Assembly: GCA_945874225.1 (NCBI GenBank)
Contig: CAMCFT010000006.1
Location: 1 to 64,000, forward strand
Reading direction: 5' to 3'
Origin: Flavobacterium psychrophilum
GTDB lineage: Bacteria; Bacteroidota; Bacteroidia; Flavobacteriales; Flavobacteriaceae
DNA length: 64,000 nucleotides
Positions 36,108 to 44,559 of this stretch are shown here, piece after piece. Numbering within the stretch: position 1 is the first letter of the stretch; each line of letters opens with the position of its first letter. The position numbers were made by a program, and so were the translations under genes. Under the pieces are notes generated by a model. That model was not told the DNA's origin. It saw nothing but the letters and a program-made list of their open reading frames with translations, and ran no database searches.

Positions 36108-36204
36108 TCAACAAAAATAACAAAACTGTTAACAAGAACGCCTTTTGGTTGAAAAATTACTAAAAATCAATCGCTTGAGACCCCTTTTTTCTGATAATAA
36201 TCCA

Positions 36205-36212
36205 TAAATTTG
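36205..36212 (+). promoter_or_regulatory. Promoter -7 box of gcvP
   Basis: TAAATTTG matches TAnnTTTG and lies 30 nt before the ATG at 36243. It excludes the longer open frame that would begin at 36210, inside the box. Confidence 0.75.
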
Positions 36213-36242
36213 CGGCTCAAAAAACAACACTTTTATCACTAC

Positions 36243-39092
36243 ATGAAAACAGATGCTTTTGCTTTAAGACACATTGGGCCAAGAGAAAATGACCTTCAAA
36301 TTATGTTGAAAACAATTGGCGCAGCAACGCTGGATCAATTAATTTCCGAAACTATTCCCGATGATATTCGCTTAAAAACACCTTTGAATTTAGATCCAGC
36401 AATGACTGAATATGAATATTCAAATCATATTTCACAATTAGGCAATAAAAATAAAGTTTTTCAAACTTACATTGGTTTGGGATACAATCAAGCCATTGTT
36501 CCGGCCGTAATTCAAAGAAATATTTTTGAAAATCCAGGTTGGTATACTGCTTACACACCGTATCAAGCCGAAATTGCTCAAGGTCGTCTTGAAGCAATTT
36601 TGAATTTTCAAACTATGGTTATCGAATTGACCGGAATGGAAATCGCAAATGCCTCTTTATTGGACGAAGGAACTGCTGCTGCTGAAGCGATGGCATTACT
36701 ATTTGATGTTCGTTCTCGTGACCAAAAGAAAAACAACATCAATAAATTCTTCGTTTCAGAGGAAATTTTACCGCAAACTTTATCTGTTTTACAAACCCGT
36801 TCAGCTCCAATTGGTGTGGAATTGGTAATTGGAAACCACGAAGCATTTGATTTTTCAACTCAATTTTTTGGAGCCATCCTTCAATATCCTGGAAAATTTG
36901 GACAAGTTTATGATTATGCTGATTTTATTGCTAAAGCAAAATCAAGCGAAATAAAAGTTGCCGTTGCAGCCGATATTTTAAGTTTGGCAAAACTGACACC
37001 TCCAGGAGAAATGGGCGCTGCAGTTGTAGTGGGAACTACTCAACGTTTCGGAATTCCGTTAGGTTATGGCGGACCACACGCTGCTTATTTCGCCACAAAA
37101 GACGAATATAAAAGAAGTATGCCGGGAAGAATTATCGGAGTTACCGTTGATACTGACGGAAATCGTGCGCTTCGAATGGCTTTGCAAACTCGCGAACAAC
37201 ACATCAAACGCGACAAAGCAACTTCAAACATTTGTACAGCACAAGTTTTATTGTCGGTTATGGCCGGAATGTATGCGGTTTACCACGGTCCAAAAGGCTT
37301 GAAATATATTGCCAATAAAATCCATGCTTTAACTGCAACTTTGTCAAATGAATTAGAAAAAATAGGTTTACAACAAACCAATACTGCTTTCTTTGACACT
37401 ATAGTTGTGAAAGCTGACTCCAAAAAAATATGCGCCATAGCTGAACAAAACGAAATCAATTTCTATTATATTGACGGAAATACGGTATCTATTTCTTTGA
37501 ATGAAACTACAAGTATTGCTGATTTGAATAAAATTGTTTCGGTTTTCGCTTCCGCAAAAGGCACTAAGGCAAATGCAATCGAAGTCTTGTCCGAAACCAA
37601 TCATTTTCCTTCTTACTTAGAAAGAACCTCGACCTTTTTACAACACGAAGTTTTCAATAAATACCATTCGGAATCCGCACTAATGCGTTATATCAAAATG
37701 CTGGAACGCAAAGATTTATCTTTGAATCACTCGATGATTTCTCTTGGTTCTTGCACGATGAAGTTGAATGCAGCTTCTGAAATGTTGCCATTAAGCAATG
37801 CCAATTGGAACAACATTCACCCATTTGCTCCATTAAATCAAGCACAAGGTTATCAGGAAATGTTGCGAAAACTAGAACAACAATTAAATGTAATTACCGG
37901 TTTTGCAGGAACAACTTTGCAACCCAATTCTGGCGCACAAGGAGAATATGCAGGACTTATGGTTATTCGCGCCTATCATCAATCTCGTGGCGATCACCAC
38001 AGAAATATTGCCTTAATTCCATCATCGGCACACGGAACAAATCCAGCTTCGGCAGCGATGGCAGGAATGAAAGTTATTGTCACCAAAACATTGGAAAACG
38101 GAAATATCGACGTGGAGGATTTACGTGAAAAAGCCATTCAACACAAAGACGATTTAGCTTGTTTGATGGTAACGTATCCTTCTACTCACGGTGTTTTTGA
38201 AAGTGCCATCAGGGAAATCACTCAAATAATACACGATAACGGAGGGCAAGTTTATATGGATGGTGCCAATATGAATGCACAAGTGGGATTGACAAATCCT
38301 GCTACCATTGGAGCTGACGTTTGTCACTTGAACTTGCACAAAACTTTCGCAATTCCACACGGAGGCGGTGGACCAGGTGTTGGACCAATATGTGTGGCCA
38401 AACAATTAGTCCCGTTCTTACCATCAAATCCTATCATTACAACTGGAGGAGAAAACGCTATAACTGCAATTTCTGCAGCACCTTGGGGTTCCGCTTTAGT
38501 TTGCTTGATTTCTTATGGCTACATTTCTATGCTTGGCGCAGAAGGTTTAAAAAGCTCTACCGAATACGCTATTTTGAATGCTAATTATATTAAAGAAAAA
38601 TTAAACGGTCATTACGACACTTTATATTCAGGTGAAATGGGTCGTGCGGCTCATGAAATGATTTTGGAATGTCGCCCTTTCAAACAAAAAGGAATTGAAG
38701 TTACCGATATTGCTAAACGTTTGATGGATTATGGTTTTCACGCGCCAACGGTTTCATTTCCTGTAGCGGGCACTTTGATGATTGAACCAACCGAAAGCGA
38801 AAACTTGGAAGAATTAGACCGTTTTTGTGATGCGATGATTTCGATTAGAAAAGAAATCGAAGCTTCGACAATTGAAGACAAAAATAATATGTTGAAAAAT
38901 TCCCCACATACTTTAGGAATGCTAACTGCTGATGTTTGGAACTTTCCTTACACCAGAGAACAAGCTGCTTTTCCATTGGAATATATTGCGGAAAACAAAT
39001 TTTGGCCAACTGTCCGCAGAGCAGATGATGCTTATGGTGACAGAAACTTGGTTTGTAGTTGCGCGCCAATAGAAGCCTATATGGAAAACTAA
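36243..39092 (+). CDS. gcvP: Glycine dehydrogenase (decarboxylating), P-protein
   Basis: This is the PLP-dependent P-protein of the glycine cleavage system, which decarboxylates glycine and passes aminomethyl to the H-protein lipoyl group. It has 949 residues, the fused single-chain form. The start MKTDAFALRHIGPREND is the canonical one. The PLP lysine is K700 in HLNLHKTFAIPHGGGGPGVG, and SLGSCTMKLNAASEMLPLS and SAHGTNPASAAMAGM are intact. The T- and H-protein genes are not in the window. No glycine riboswitch was recognised in the 130-base region upstream. Confidence 0.97.
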   Translation: MKTDAFALRHIGPRENDLQIMLKTIGAATLDQLISETIPDDIRLKTPLNLDPAMTEYEYSNHISQLGNKNKVFQTYIGLGYNQAIVPAVIQRNIFENPGWYTAYTPYQAEIAQGRLEAILNFQTMVIELTGMEIANASLLDEGTAAAEAMALLFDVRSRDQKKNNINKFFVSEEILPQTLSVLQTRSAPIGVELVIGNHEAFDFSTQFFGAILQYPGKFGQVYDYADFIAKAKSSEIKVAVAADILSLAKLTPPGEMGAAVVVGTTQRFGIPLGYGGPHAAYFATKDEYKRSMPGRIIGVTVDTDGNRALRMALQTREQHIKRDKATSNICTAQVLLSVMAGMYAVYHGPKGLKYIANKIHALTATLSNELEKIGLQQTNTAFFDTIVVKADSKKICAIAEQNEINFYYIDGNTVSISLNETTSIADLNKIVSVFASAKGTKANAIEVLSETNHFPSYLERTSTFLQHEVFNKYHSESALMRYIKMLERKDLSLNHSMISLGSCTMKLNAASEMLPLSNANWNNIHPFAPLNQAQGYQEMLRKLEQQLNVITGFAGTTLQPNSGAQGEYAGLMVIRAYHQSRGDHHRNIALIPSSAHGTNPASAAMAGMKVIVTKTLENGNIDVEDLREKAIQHKDDLACLMVTYPSTHGVFESAIREITQIIHDNGGQVYMDGANMNAQVGLTNPATIGADVCHLNLHKTFAIPHGGGGPGVGPICVAKQLVPFLPSNPIITTGGENAITAISAAPWGSALVCLISYGYISMLGAEGLKSSTEYAILNANYIKEKLNGHYDTLYSGEMGRAAHEMILECRPFKQKGIEVTDIAKRLMDYGFHAPTVSFPVAGTLMIEPTESENLEELDRFCDAMISIRKEIEASTIEDKNNMLKNSPHTLGMLTADVWNFPYTREQAAFPLEYIAENKFWPTVRRADDAYGDRNLVCSCAPIEAYMEN

Positions 39093-39113
39093 ACTTTCCT
39101 TATTTTATAAAAA

Positions 39114-39148
39114 ATGCCCCCAAATAGTATTTAACTTTTTGGGGGCTT
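39114..39148 (+). terminator. Terminator of gcvP
   Basis: GCCCCCAAA (39114-39122) pairs with TTTGGGGGC (39136-39144), with a short T-run after it. Confidence 0.82.
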
Positions 39149-39184
39149 TCATTTAAAGGAATTCTGTTTTTGGTAAAATAGAAA

Positions 39185-39715
39185 TTAATATTTATAAGCT
39201 ATTCCTTTTCTAATAGCTTGAACTGCTCCAAATGAAACTCCATTAGCTCCAGATTCATTAATATCCTTATCAGCAGTCATAAAAATAAATTCACATCCAA
39301 GTTTTGCTGCTTCCATTTTTAATTTTTTATCTGCTTTTGAATCGCCAGTGTTTCCGGTATGCATATTGATAAAGGCTGTTTTACCTTTAATTTCACCAAC
39401 CTTTTTTAATCCAGCGATATAAGATTTGTCTTCAAGAATTATAACTTTATTCCAATCATCTTCACCATTTATTATAATTTTTTCAGTAACTTCTTCTACT
39501 CTTCCACTTTTTCCATAGACAATTTTTTGAATTGCATATTTACTAATAGAATTTTCAGCATCTTCCCCATCATACTTATAAACAACAATATATTCATCAA
39601 CTCGAATAACTTTTCCGGACAAAGTTTCTCCAGAGTGTTTCGTTATTATATCTACTTGGGCAAAGATTAATGAAGTTGTAAACAACATTAAAAAGGATAG
39701 AATAATTTTTTTCAT
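39185..39715 (-). CDS. Exported protein, function unknown
   Basis: This is a 176-residue protein with a signal peptide MKKIILSFLMLFTTSLIFAQ. The start of the mature part (VDIITKHSGETLSGKVIRVD, EYIVVYKYDGEDAENSISKY) looks like a small beta-barrel often found at the start of Bacteroidota exported proteins. The second half has KTAFINMHTGNTGDSKADKK and LGCEFIFMTADKD, suggesting an alpha/beta segment. No enzyme motif is seen. It stands alone between the gcvP terminator and the divergent globin gene. Confidence 0.78.
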   Translation of the reverse strand: MKKIILSFLMLFTTSLIFAQVDIITKHSGETLSGKVIRVDEYIVVYKYDGEDAENSISKYAIQKIVYGKSGRVEEVTEKIIINGEDDWNKVIILEDKSYIAGLKKVGEIKGKTAFINMHTGNTGDSKADKKLKMEAAKLGCEFIFMTADKDINESGANGVSFGAVQAIRKGIAYKY

Positions 39716-39781
39716 TTTTAATAAAATTTAAGATTAGCAACAAATATATAAAAATATAAACACAGTATTGGATTTAGTATT

Positions 39782-39789
39782 TAAATTTG
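39782..39789 (+). promoter_or_regulatory. Promoter -7 box of the truncated globin gene
   Basis: TAAATTTG matches TAnnTTTG and ends 7 nt before the ATG at 39797, so the leader would be a few bases at most. Confidence 0.65.
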
Positions 39790-39796
39790 CACAACT

Positions 39797-40159
39797 ATGA
39801 GAGACATACAAACACCCGATGATTTGCATTTATTAATGAGTGAATTCTATTTGAAATTACTTGCTGACAGCAAAATAAGTTTCATTTTTATCAAAGTAGC
39901 AAAAATAGATTTAGCTCCCCATTTATTAGAGTTGGTCGATTTCTGGGAACAAATTCTTTTTGATACTGGAAACTACCGAAAAAATATACTCCAAATTCAT
40001 ACGGATTTAAATCAAAAAACAAAACTTTCGGAGGAACATTTTGCAATTTGGCTTAACTATTTTAATATAACAATTGACGAAAACTTTGCCGGACAAGTAG
40101 CAGAAAATATGAAAACCAGAGCTTTGTCAATTGCAACAGTGATGAGAATAAAAATGTAG
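39797..40159 (+). CDS. Group III truncated hemoglobin
   Basis: This is a 120-residue heme protein of the 2-on-2 globin fold, group III. The family pattern runs through the second half: LQIHTDLNQKTKLSEEHFAI, WLNYFNITIDENFAGQVAEN, then MKTRALSIATVMRIKM. The histidine in QIHTDL is the likely proximal heme ligand. The proposed physiological roles of group III globins (oxygen or NO handling, microaerobic growth) are not settled. It is transcribed alone from a near-leaderless promoter. Confidence 0.9.
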   Translation: MRDIQTPDDLHLLMSEFYLKLLADSKISFIFIKVAKIDLAPHLLELVDFWEQILFDTGNYRKNILQIHTDLNQKTKLSEEHFAIWLNYFNITIDENFAGQVAENMKTRALSIATVMRIKM

Positions 40160-40301
40160 CTATTCTGTATTTTGTTTAACAAATCATCAGTATTTTACTT
40201 AAAAGTAAATTATTTAACAATTATATGCACGCATAGTAAATTTTATCTAAAAATCTCATTTTTTATCTATAAATTAGCATAATATTATTTATTTGTTTAC
40301 A

Positions 40302-41360
40302 ATGAAAATTAAAATAACAGGAGTAGGGAGTTATATTCCCGAAATAAAAGTTGCCAATATTGATTTTGACAAACACGTATTTTTAAATGAAGATGGCAGT
40401 CCTTTTGGATACCCAAATGATGTTGTTATTGGAAAATTTAAAAGCATCACAGGAATTGAACAGCGACGCTATGCAGCTCCAGATCAATGTTCATCTGATT
40501 TAGCTTTTTTAGCTTCACAAAAAGCAATAGAAAATGCAGGAATCGATCCCGAAACTATAGACTATATCATTTTTGCACACAATTTTGGTGATGTAAAATA
40601 CGGAACCAATCAATCCGATATGATTCCAAGTTTAGCCACACGTGTCAAACACAAATTGCAGATAAAAAACCCAAAATGTGTTGCTTATGACATTCTCTTT
40701 GGATGTCCCGGATGGATAGAAGGTGTTCTGCAAGCCAATGCTTTTATCAAATCAGGAATGGCAAAACGATGTTTGGTAATAGGTTCCGAAACACTTTCGA
40801 GAGTAGTTGATGACCACGACAGAGATTCTATGATTTATTCTGACGGTGCCGGCGCAACTATTATTGAAGCCTCTGACGATGAAACCGGACTTTTGTCTTA
40901 CGAGAGCGCAACTTTTGCTTATGATGAAGCAGGTTATTTGTTTTTTGGAAAATCATACAATCCAGATTTAGACCAAGATATTAAATACATAAAAATGTTT
41001 GGGCGAAAAATATATGAATTCGCTTTAAGCCAAGTTCCTGCAGCGATGAAAAGCTGTTTAGACAAAAGCGGATTGGGTATTGACGACGTGAAAAAAATCC
41101 TCATTCATCAAGCCAATGAAAAGATGGACGAAGCAATTATTCATCGTTTTTACAAATTATATGGCAAATCAGTTCCAAAAGACATTATGCCAATGAGCAT
41201 TCACGAGCTTGGAAACAGTAGCGTGGCGACCGTTCCTACCCTTTTCGATTTATTGATTAACGGAAAAATAGAAAATCAGGAAATACATAAAGGAGATGTT
41301 ATTATCTTTGCATCCGTTGGCGCAGGAATGAATGTCAACGCCTTTGTCTATAGATATTAA
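40302..41360 (+). CDS. 3-oxoacyl-ACP synthase III-like enzyme (KASIII family)
   Basis: This is a FabH-like condensing enzyme joining an acyl starter to malonyl-ACP or a related acceptor. It has 352 residues from the ATG at 40302. The triad is intact: C135 in DILFGCPGWIEGVL, H269 in ILIHQANEKMDEAI and N305 in HELGNSSVATVPT. It differs from housekeeping FabH in the GCPGW context (FabH usually has acAGF) and in the long loop near residue 30. Its neighbours are a methyltransferase and a GT2 enzyme, so it may serve a special lipid or pigment rather than bulk fatty-acid initiation. Confidence 0.87.
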   Translation: MKIKITGVGSYIPEIKVANIDFDKHVFLNEDGSPFGYPNDVVIGKFKSITGIEQRRYAAPDQCSSDLAFLASQKAIENAGIDPETIDYIIFAHNFGDVKYGTNQSDMIPSLATRVKHKLQIKNPKCVAYDILFGCPGWIEGVLQANAFIKSGMAKRCLVIGSETLSRVVDDHDRDSMIYSDGAGATIIEASDDETGLLSYESATFAYDEAGYLFFGKSYNPDLDQDIKYIKMFGRKIYEFALSQVPAAMKSCLDKSGLGIDDVKKILIHQANEKMDEAIIHRFYKLYGKSVPKDIMPMSIHELGNSSVATVPTLFDLLINGKIENQEIHKGDVIIFASVGAGMNVNAFVYRY

Positions 41361-41377
41361 AAAAACAAAAAAATTAA

Positions 41378-41425
41378 AGTTTAAGGTTTAAGGCTGTCAC
41401 ATTTGAGAGCTTTAAACCTTAAAAT
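41378..41425. repeat. Inverted repeat after the KASIII gene
   Basis: TTAAGGTTTAAGGCT near 41381 is matched in reverse complement by AGCTTTAAACCTTAA at 41408-41422 with one mismatch. No T-run follows, so a repeat is more likely than a terminator. Confidence 0.6.
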
Positions 41426-41456
41426 TTACAGCCTAATTAAACTCAAGAACGAGAGA

Positions 41457-41478
41457 TTGCTTCGTTCCACGCAATGAC
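41457..41478 (+). repeat. Dispersed CGCAATGAC repeat, copy 1
   Basis: TTGCTTCGTTCCACGCAATG plus AC. The string at 51271-51292 is the same at 21 of 22 positions. Its ATG (41474) is in frame with the methyltransferase gene that follows. Confidence 0.85.
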
Positions 41479-41479
41479 T

Positions 41480-42004
41480 ATGTACGAAAAAACATTTCCG
41501 AATAAGAGATTCAAACATACTTTAGAATTTTTAAAAAAACACATTTCTACAACCGAAACCATCTTGGATTTAGGCGTGGAAAATCCTTTTTCTAAAATAA
41601 TGAAAGCCGAAGGTTTTCAGGTAAAAAACACAACTGGAGAAGATTTAGACAACAATCAAACTGCATTGCAAAACGAAAAATATACCGTTTTTACTGCCTT
41701 TGAAATCTTCGAACATTTATTAAATCCCTTCACCATATTAGAAAATGTAAAATCTGATAAATTACTTATTTCAATTCCTTTGAGATTGTGGTTTTCACCA
41801 GCGTATCGTAGCAAAACCGATATGTGGGACAGACATTACCACGAATTTGAAGATTGGCAATTGGACTGGCTTTTAGAAAAAACAGGTTGGAAAATCATCG
41901 ATAGAGAAAAATTTACACACCCTGTTAGTAAAATTGGATTCAGACCTTTATTGCGATTTTTTACACCAAGATATTATATTGTTTACGCTGAAAAAGTAAA
42001 ATAA
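41480..42004 (+). CDS. Class I SAM-dependent methyltransferase
   Basis: This is a 174-residue protein with a compact methyltransferase fold. ETILDLGVENPFSKIMK near residue 32 corresponds to SAM motif I (DxGxxxx), and TVFTAFEIFEHLLNPFTILE near residue 75 to motifs II/III. HYHEFEDWQLDWLLEKTGW near the end resembles methyltransferases of the UbiG/Methyltransf_11 type. The start at 41480 (MYEKTFPN) is preferred; an ATG two codons upstream at 41474 belongs to a dispersed repeat. It lies between the KASIII and GT2 genes. The substrate is unknown. Confidence 0.82.
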   Translation: MYEKTFPNKRFKHTLEFLKKHISTTETILDLGVENPFSKIMKAEGFQVKNTTGEDLDNNQTALQNEKYTVFTAFEIFEHLLNPFTILENVKSDKLLISIPLRLWFSPAYRSKTDMWDRHYHEFEDWQLDWLLEKTGWKIIDREKFTHPVSKIGFRPLLRFFTPRYYIVYAEKVK

Positions 42005-42006
42005 AC

Positions 42007-42039
42007 AGCTTTGTCAAAGTTCAAAACTTTGACAAAGCT
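42007..42039. repeat. Perfect 15-bp inverted repeat
   Basis: AGCTTTGTCAAAGTT (42007-42021) and AACTTTGACAAAGCT (42025-42039) are exact reverse complements around a 3-base loop. It occupies the 48-bp methyltransferase-GT2 spacer. No T-run follows, and co-transcription of the two genes would make it a strong RNA hairpin. Confidence 0.88.
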
Positions 42040-42052
42040 TTGAAGAAAACAA

Positions 42053-42901
42053 ATGAAATATTATATCGTCATTCCAGCGCACAACGAAGAAGATTTCATT
42101 GCATTAACATTGCAATCCTTGATTTCCCAAACACTGCTGCCAAAAAAAGTAGTCGTTGTCAACGATAATTCTACTGATAAAACTGCCGAAATTGTTTTGG
42201 CTTTCGCCAAAGAAAATCCATTTATTACTTTAGTAAACAAAACTTCCGAAGCGATTCATTTACCAGGAAGCAAAGTCATTCAGGCGTTTCATAAAGGTTT
42301 TGAAACCTTGGATAATGATTATGATGTGATTGTAAAATTGGACGCCGATTTAATTTTACCCAACAATTATTTTGAACGCATTGCTTCTATTTTCGAAAAT
42401 GATTCAAAAGTAGGAATGGCTGGCGGATTTGCCTACATAGAAAAAAATGGCAATTGGATTTTAGAAAACCTAACCGACAAAGATCATATTCGTGGTGCTT
42501 TTAAAGCCTATAGAAAAGCTCTTTTCGAACAAATGGGAAACTTAAAACCAGCTATGGGCTGGGACACCGTTGACGAATTGTTGGCCAAATTCTATGGTTG
42601 GAAAGTAATAACAGATTCTTCATTAATAGTAAAACACCTGAAACCAACTGGTGCCAATTACAACAAAACAGCACGTTACAAACAAGGAGAAGCTTTTTAC
42701 ACTTTAGGCTACGGATTTATAATAACTGCTATTGCTTCGGCAAAACTGGCAATGATGAAAAAGAAACCCTTGCTTTTTGTAGATTACATTCAAGGTTTTT
42801 GGAAAGCCAAAAAAGCAAATACCCCTTTATTAGTCAACCAAGAACAAGCAAGATTTATTAGAAAGTATCGCTTGCAGAAAATGAAAGAAAAATTATTTTA
42901 A
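42053..42901 (+). CDS. Family 2 glycosyltransferase
   Basis: This is a 282-residue GT-A glycosyltransferase. The N-terminus MKYYIVIPAHNEEDFIALTL with VVVNDNSTDKTAEIV is the nucleotide-sugar binding part. VIVKLDADLILPNNYFE contains the metal-binding DxD (residues about 102-104), and AMGWDTVDELLAKFYGWKV is the acceptor-side ED-like region. There is no obvious transmembrane anchor, although the C-terminal part has a hydrophobic patch (TLGYGFIITAIASAKLAMM). It is the last gene of the KASIII-methyltransferase-GT2 group, which suggests a glycosylated lipid product. Confidence 0.88.
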   Translation: MKYYIVIPAHNEEDFIALTLQSLISQTLLPKKVVVVNDNSTDKTAEIVLAFAKENPFITLVNKTSEAIHLPGSKVIQAFHKGFETLDNDYDVIVKLDADLILPNNYFERIASIFENDSKVGMAGGFAYIEKNGNWILENLTDKDHIRGAFKAYRKALFEQMGNLKPAMGWDTVDELLAKFYGWKVITDSSLIVKHLKPTGANYNKTARYKQGEAFYTLGYGFIITAIASAKLAMMKKKPLLFVDYIQGFWKAKKANTPLLVNQEQARFIRKYRLQKMKEKLF

Positions 42902-42954
42902 TATTTCGACCATCTGTAATTAAAAACAAAATCTAAAATCCCAACAAAATACAG

Positions 42955-42962
42955 TATTTTTG
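42955..42962 (+). promoter_or_regulatory. Promoter -7 box before mlaE
   Basis: TATTTTTG fits TAnnTTTG, 53 nt before the mlaE ATG. The leader includes the ACTGAA-type repeat at 42979-43010. Confidence 0.55.
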
Positions 42963-42978
42963 CGTACTGGTATTCTCG

Positions 42979-43010
42979 ACTGAATACTGCAAACTGTAAA
43001 CTGAACACTA
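42979..43010. repeat. ACTGAA-type dispersed repeat
   Basis: ACTGAATACTGCAAACTGTA continues AACTGAACACTA. It shares its building blocks with 28400-28430. It ends 5 nt before the mlaE start codon. Confidence 0.75.
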
Positions 43011-43015
43011 AAAAA

Positions 43016-43762
43016 ATGATGCTCATTCGCTATTTATCCCAGATAGGAAAATACTTTTTGATGTGGAAAGAAATTTTCAGGAAACAGACTAAATGGTCTG
43101 TAATGAGAGGACTTATCTTTAAGGAAATTGATGATTTAATTATCGATTCACTCGGAATTGTGGCTTTTATATCCTTTTTTGTGGGTGGTGTTGTGTCAAT
43201 TCAAACTGCATTAAACCTGAACAATCCATTAATCCCAAAAAACCTTATTGGTTTTGCCACTCGAGAATCTGTAATATTAGAGTTTGCCCCAACATTTATC
43301 TCCGTTATTATGGCTGGTAAAATGGGTTCATTTATAACATCCAGCATTGGATCAATGCGTGTTACAGAACAAATTGATGCGCTAGAAGTTATGGGTGTAA
43401 ATTCACTGAATTATCTTGTTTTTCCAAAACTTATTGCCATACTACTTTATCCATTTGTAATAGGAATTAGTATGTTTTTAGGCGTTTTTGGAGGTTATAT
43501 TGCTACAGTTTATGGCGGCTTTGGAACGAGTACAGATTTTATTGAGGGTGTTCAAATTAATTTCATCCCATTTCACGTAACTTATGCTTTTATTAAAACT
43601 TTTATTTTTGGAATTTTACTAGCTTCTATTCCAGCTTTTCATGGTTATTATATGAAAGGTGGCGCTCTTGAAGTAGGAAAAGCGAGTACCGTAGCGTTTG
43701 TTTGGACATCGGTTATGATTATTTTGATGAATTATATTCTAACTCAATTACTCTTAACTTAA
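43016..43762 (+). CDS. mlaE: MlaE-family ABC transporter permease
   Basis: This is an integral membrane permease of the Mla/Mce phospholipid transport system. It has 248 residues and about five to six transmembrane segments. The conserved MlaE signature is clear: GVVSIQTALNLNNPLIPKNL, FATRESVILEFAPTFISVIM, AGKMGSFITSSIGSMRVTEQ, then IDALEVMGVNSLNYLVFPK. Its stop codon overlaps the start of the ATPase gene by one base (TAATG), showing translational coupling. The MCE substrate-binding gene (mlaD) is not adjacent. Confidence 0.93.
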   Translation: MMLIRYLSQIGKYFLMWKEIFRKQTKWSVMRGLIFKEIDDLIIDSLGIVAFISFFVGGVVSIQTALNLNNPLIPKNLIGFATRESVILEFAPTFISVIMAGKMGSFITSSIGSMRVTEQIDALEVMGVNSLNYLVFPKLIAILLYPFVIGISMFLGVFGGYIATVYGGFGTSTDFIEGVQINFIPFHVTYAFIKTFIFGILLASIPAFHGYYMKGGALEVGKASTVAFVWTSVMIILMNYILTQLLLT

Positions 43763-44523
43763 TGATAGAAATAAAAAACATAGAGAAATCATTTGGAGGT
43801 ACCAAAATTCTTAAAGGCATTTCTACTATTTTCGAAACTGGAAAAACCAATTTGATTATTGGTCAAAGTGGTTCTGGGAAAACAGTTTTATTAAAATCAT
43901 TATTGGGAATTTTCACTCCAGAAGTAGGAACAATTTCTTTTGACGGCCGAATTTATTCTGACCTTAGTTCTGATGAGAAGCGAGAATTGAGAACTGAAAT
44001 TGGAATGCTTTTCCAAGGAAGTGCTTTATTTGACTCTATGACGGTATCCGAAAATGTTGGTTTCCCGTTAAGAATGTTCACCAATGATGATAAACATAAA
44101 ATTCAGGATCGTGTTGATTTTGTTTTAAAAAGAGTAAATCTAGTTGATGCCCACCATAAATTACCTTCAGAGATTTCGGGCGGAATGCAAAAACGTGTTG
44201 CTATTGCCCGTGCCATTGTGAACAATCCTAAATATCTTTTTTGTGATGAACCTAATTCAGGTTTAGATCCTAACACGGCTACATTGATTGATAATCTAAT
44301 CAAGGAAATTACTGAAGAATATAATATTACCACGGTAATTAACACCCACGATATGAACTCCGTGATGGAAATTGGAGAAAACATTATCTTTTTAAAAGAT
44401 GGATTAAAAGAATGGGAAGGCACAAAAGAAGAAATTTTTAGGACAGATAATGCGGCTATTGTAGACTTTGTTTACTCCTCAAATTTATTCAAAAAAGTTA
44501 GAGAAGCCTATTTAAAAGACTAA
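43762..44523 (+). CDS. mlaF: MlaF-type ABC transporter ATP-binding protein
   Basis: This is the ATPase of the Mla phospholipid transporter. It has 253 residues from the ATG at 43762. Walker A is GQSGSGKTVLLKSLLG (about residue 35), the Q-loop is IGMLFQGSALFDSMTVSENV, the signature is EISGGMQKRVAIARAI, and Walker B is YLFCDEPNSGLDPNTA. DEPNSGLDP instead of DEPTSGLDP is a small variation. The frame is open 60 nt further upstream inside mlaE, but the overlapping ATG is the natural start. It converges with manC. Confidence 0.93.
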   Translation: MIEIKNIEKSFGGTKILKGISTIFETGKTNLIIGQSGSGKTVLLKSLLGIFTPEVGTISFDGRIYSDLSSDEKRELRTEIGMLFQGSALFDSMTVSENVGFPLRMFTNDDKHKIQDRVDFVLKRVNLVDAHHKLPSEISGGMQKRVAIARAIVNNPKYLFCDEPNSGLDPNTATLIDNLIKEITEEYNITTVINTHDMNSVMEIGENIIFLKDGLKEWEGTKEEIFRTDNAAIVDFVYSSNLFKKVREAYLKD

Positions 44524-44559
44524 CAATTCTTTATATAAATCACCAACCTTTTTGTTAAA

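Noticed and set aside
36110-36242. Glycine riboswitch before gcvP
   Set aside because: The leader after the promoter is only about 25 bases and no paired aptamer fold is visible upstream.
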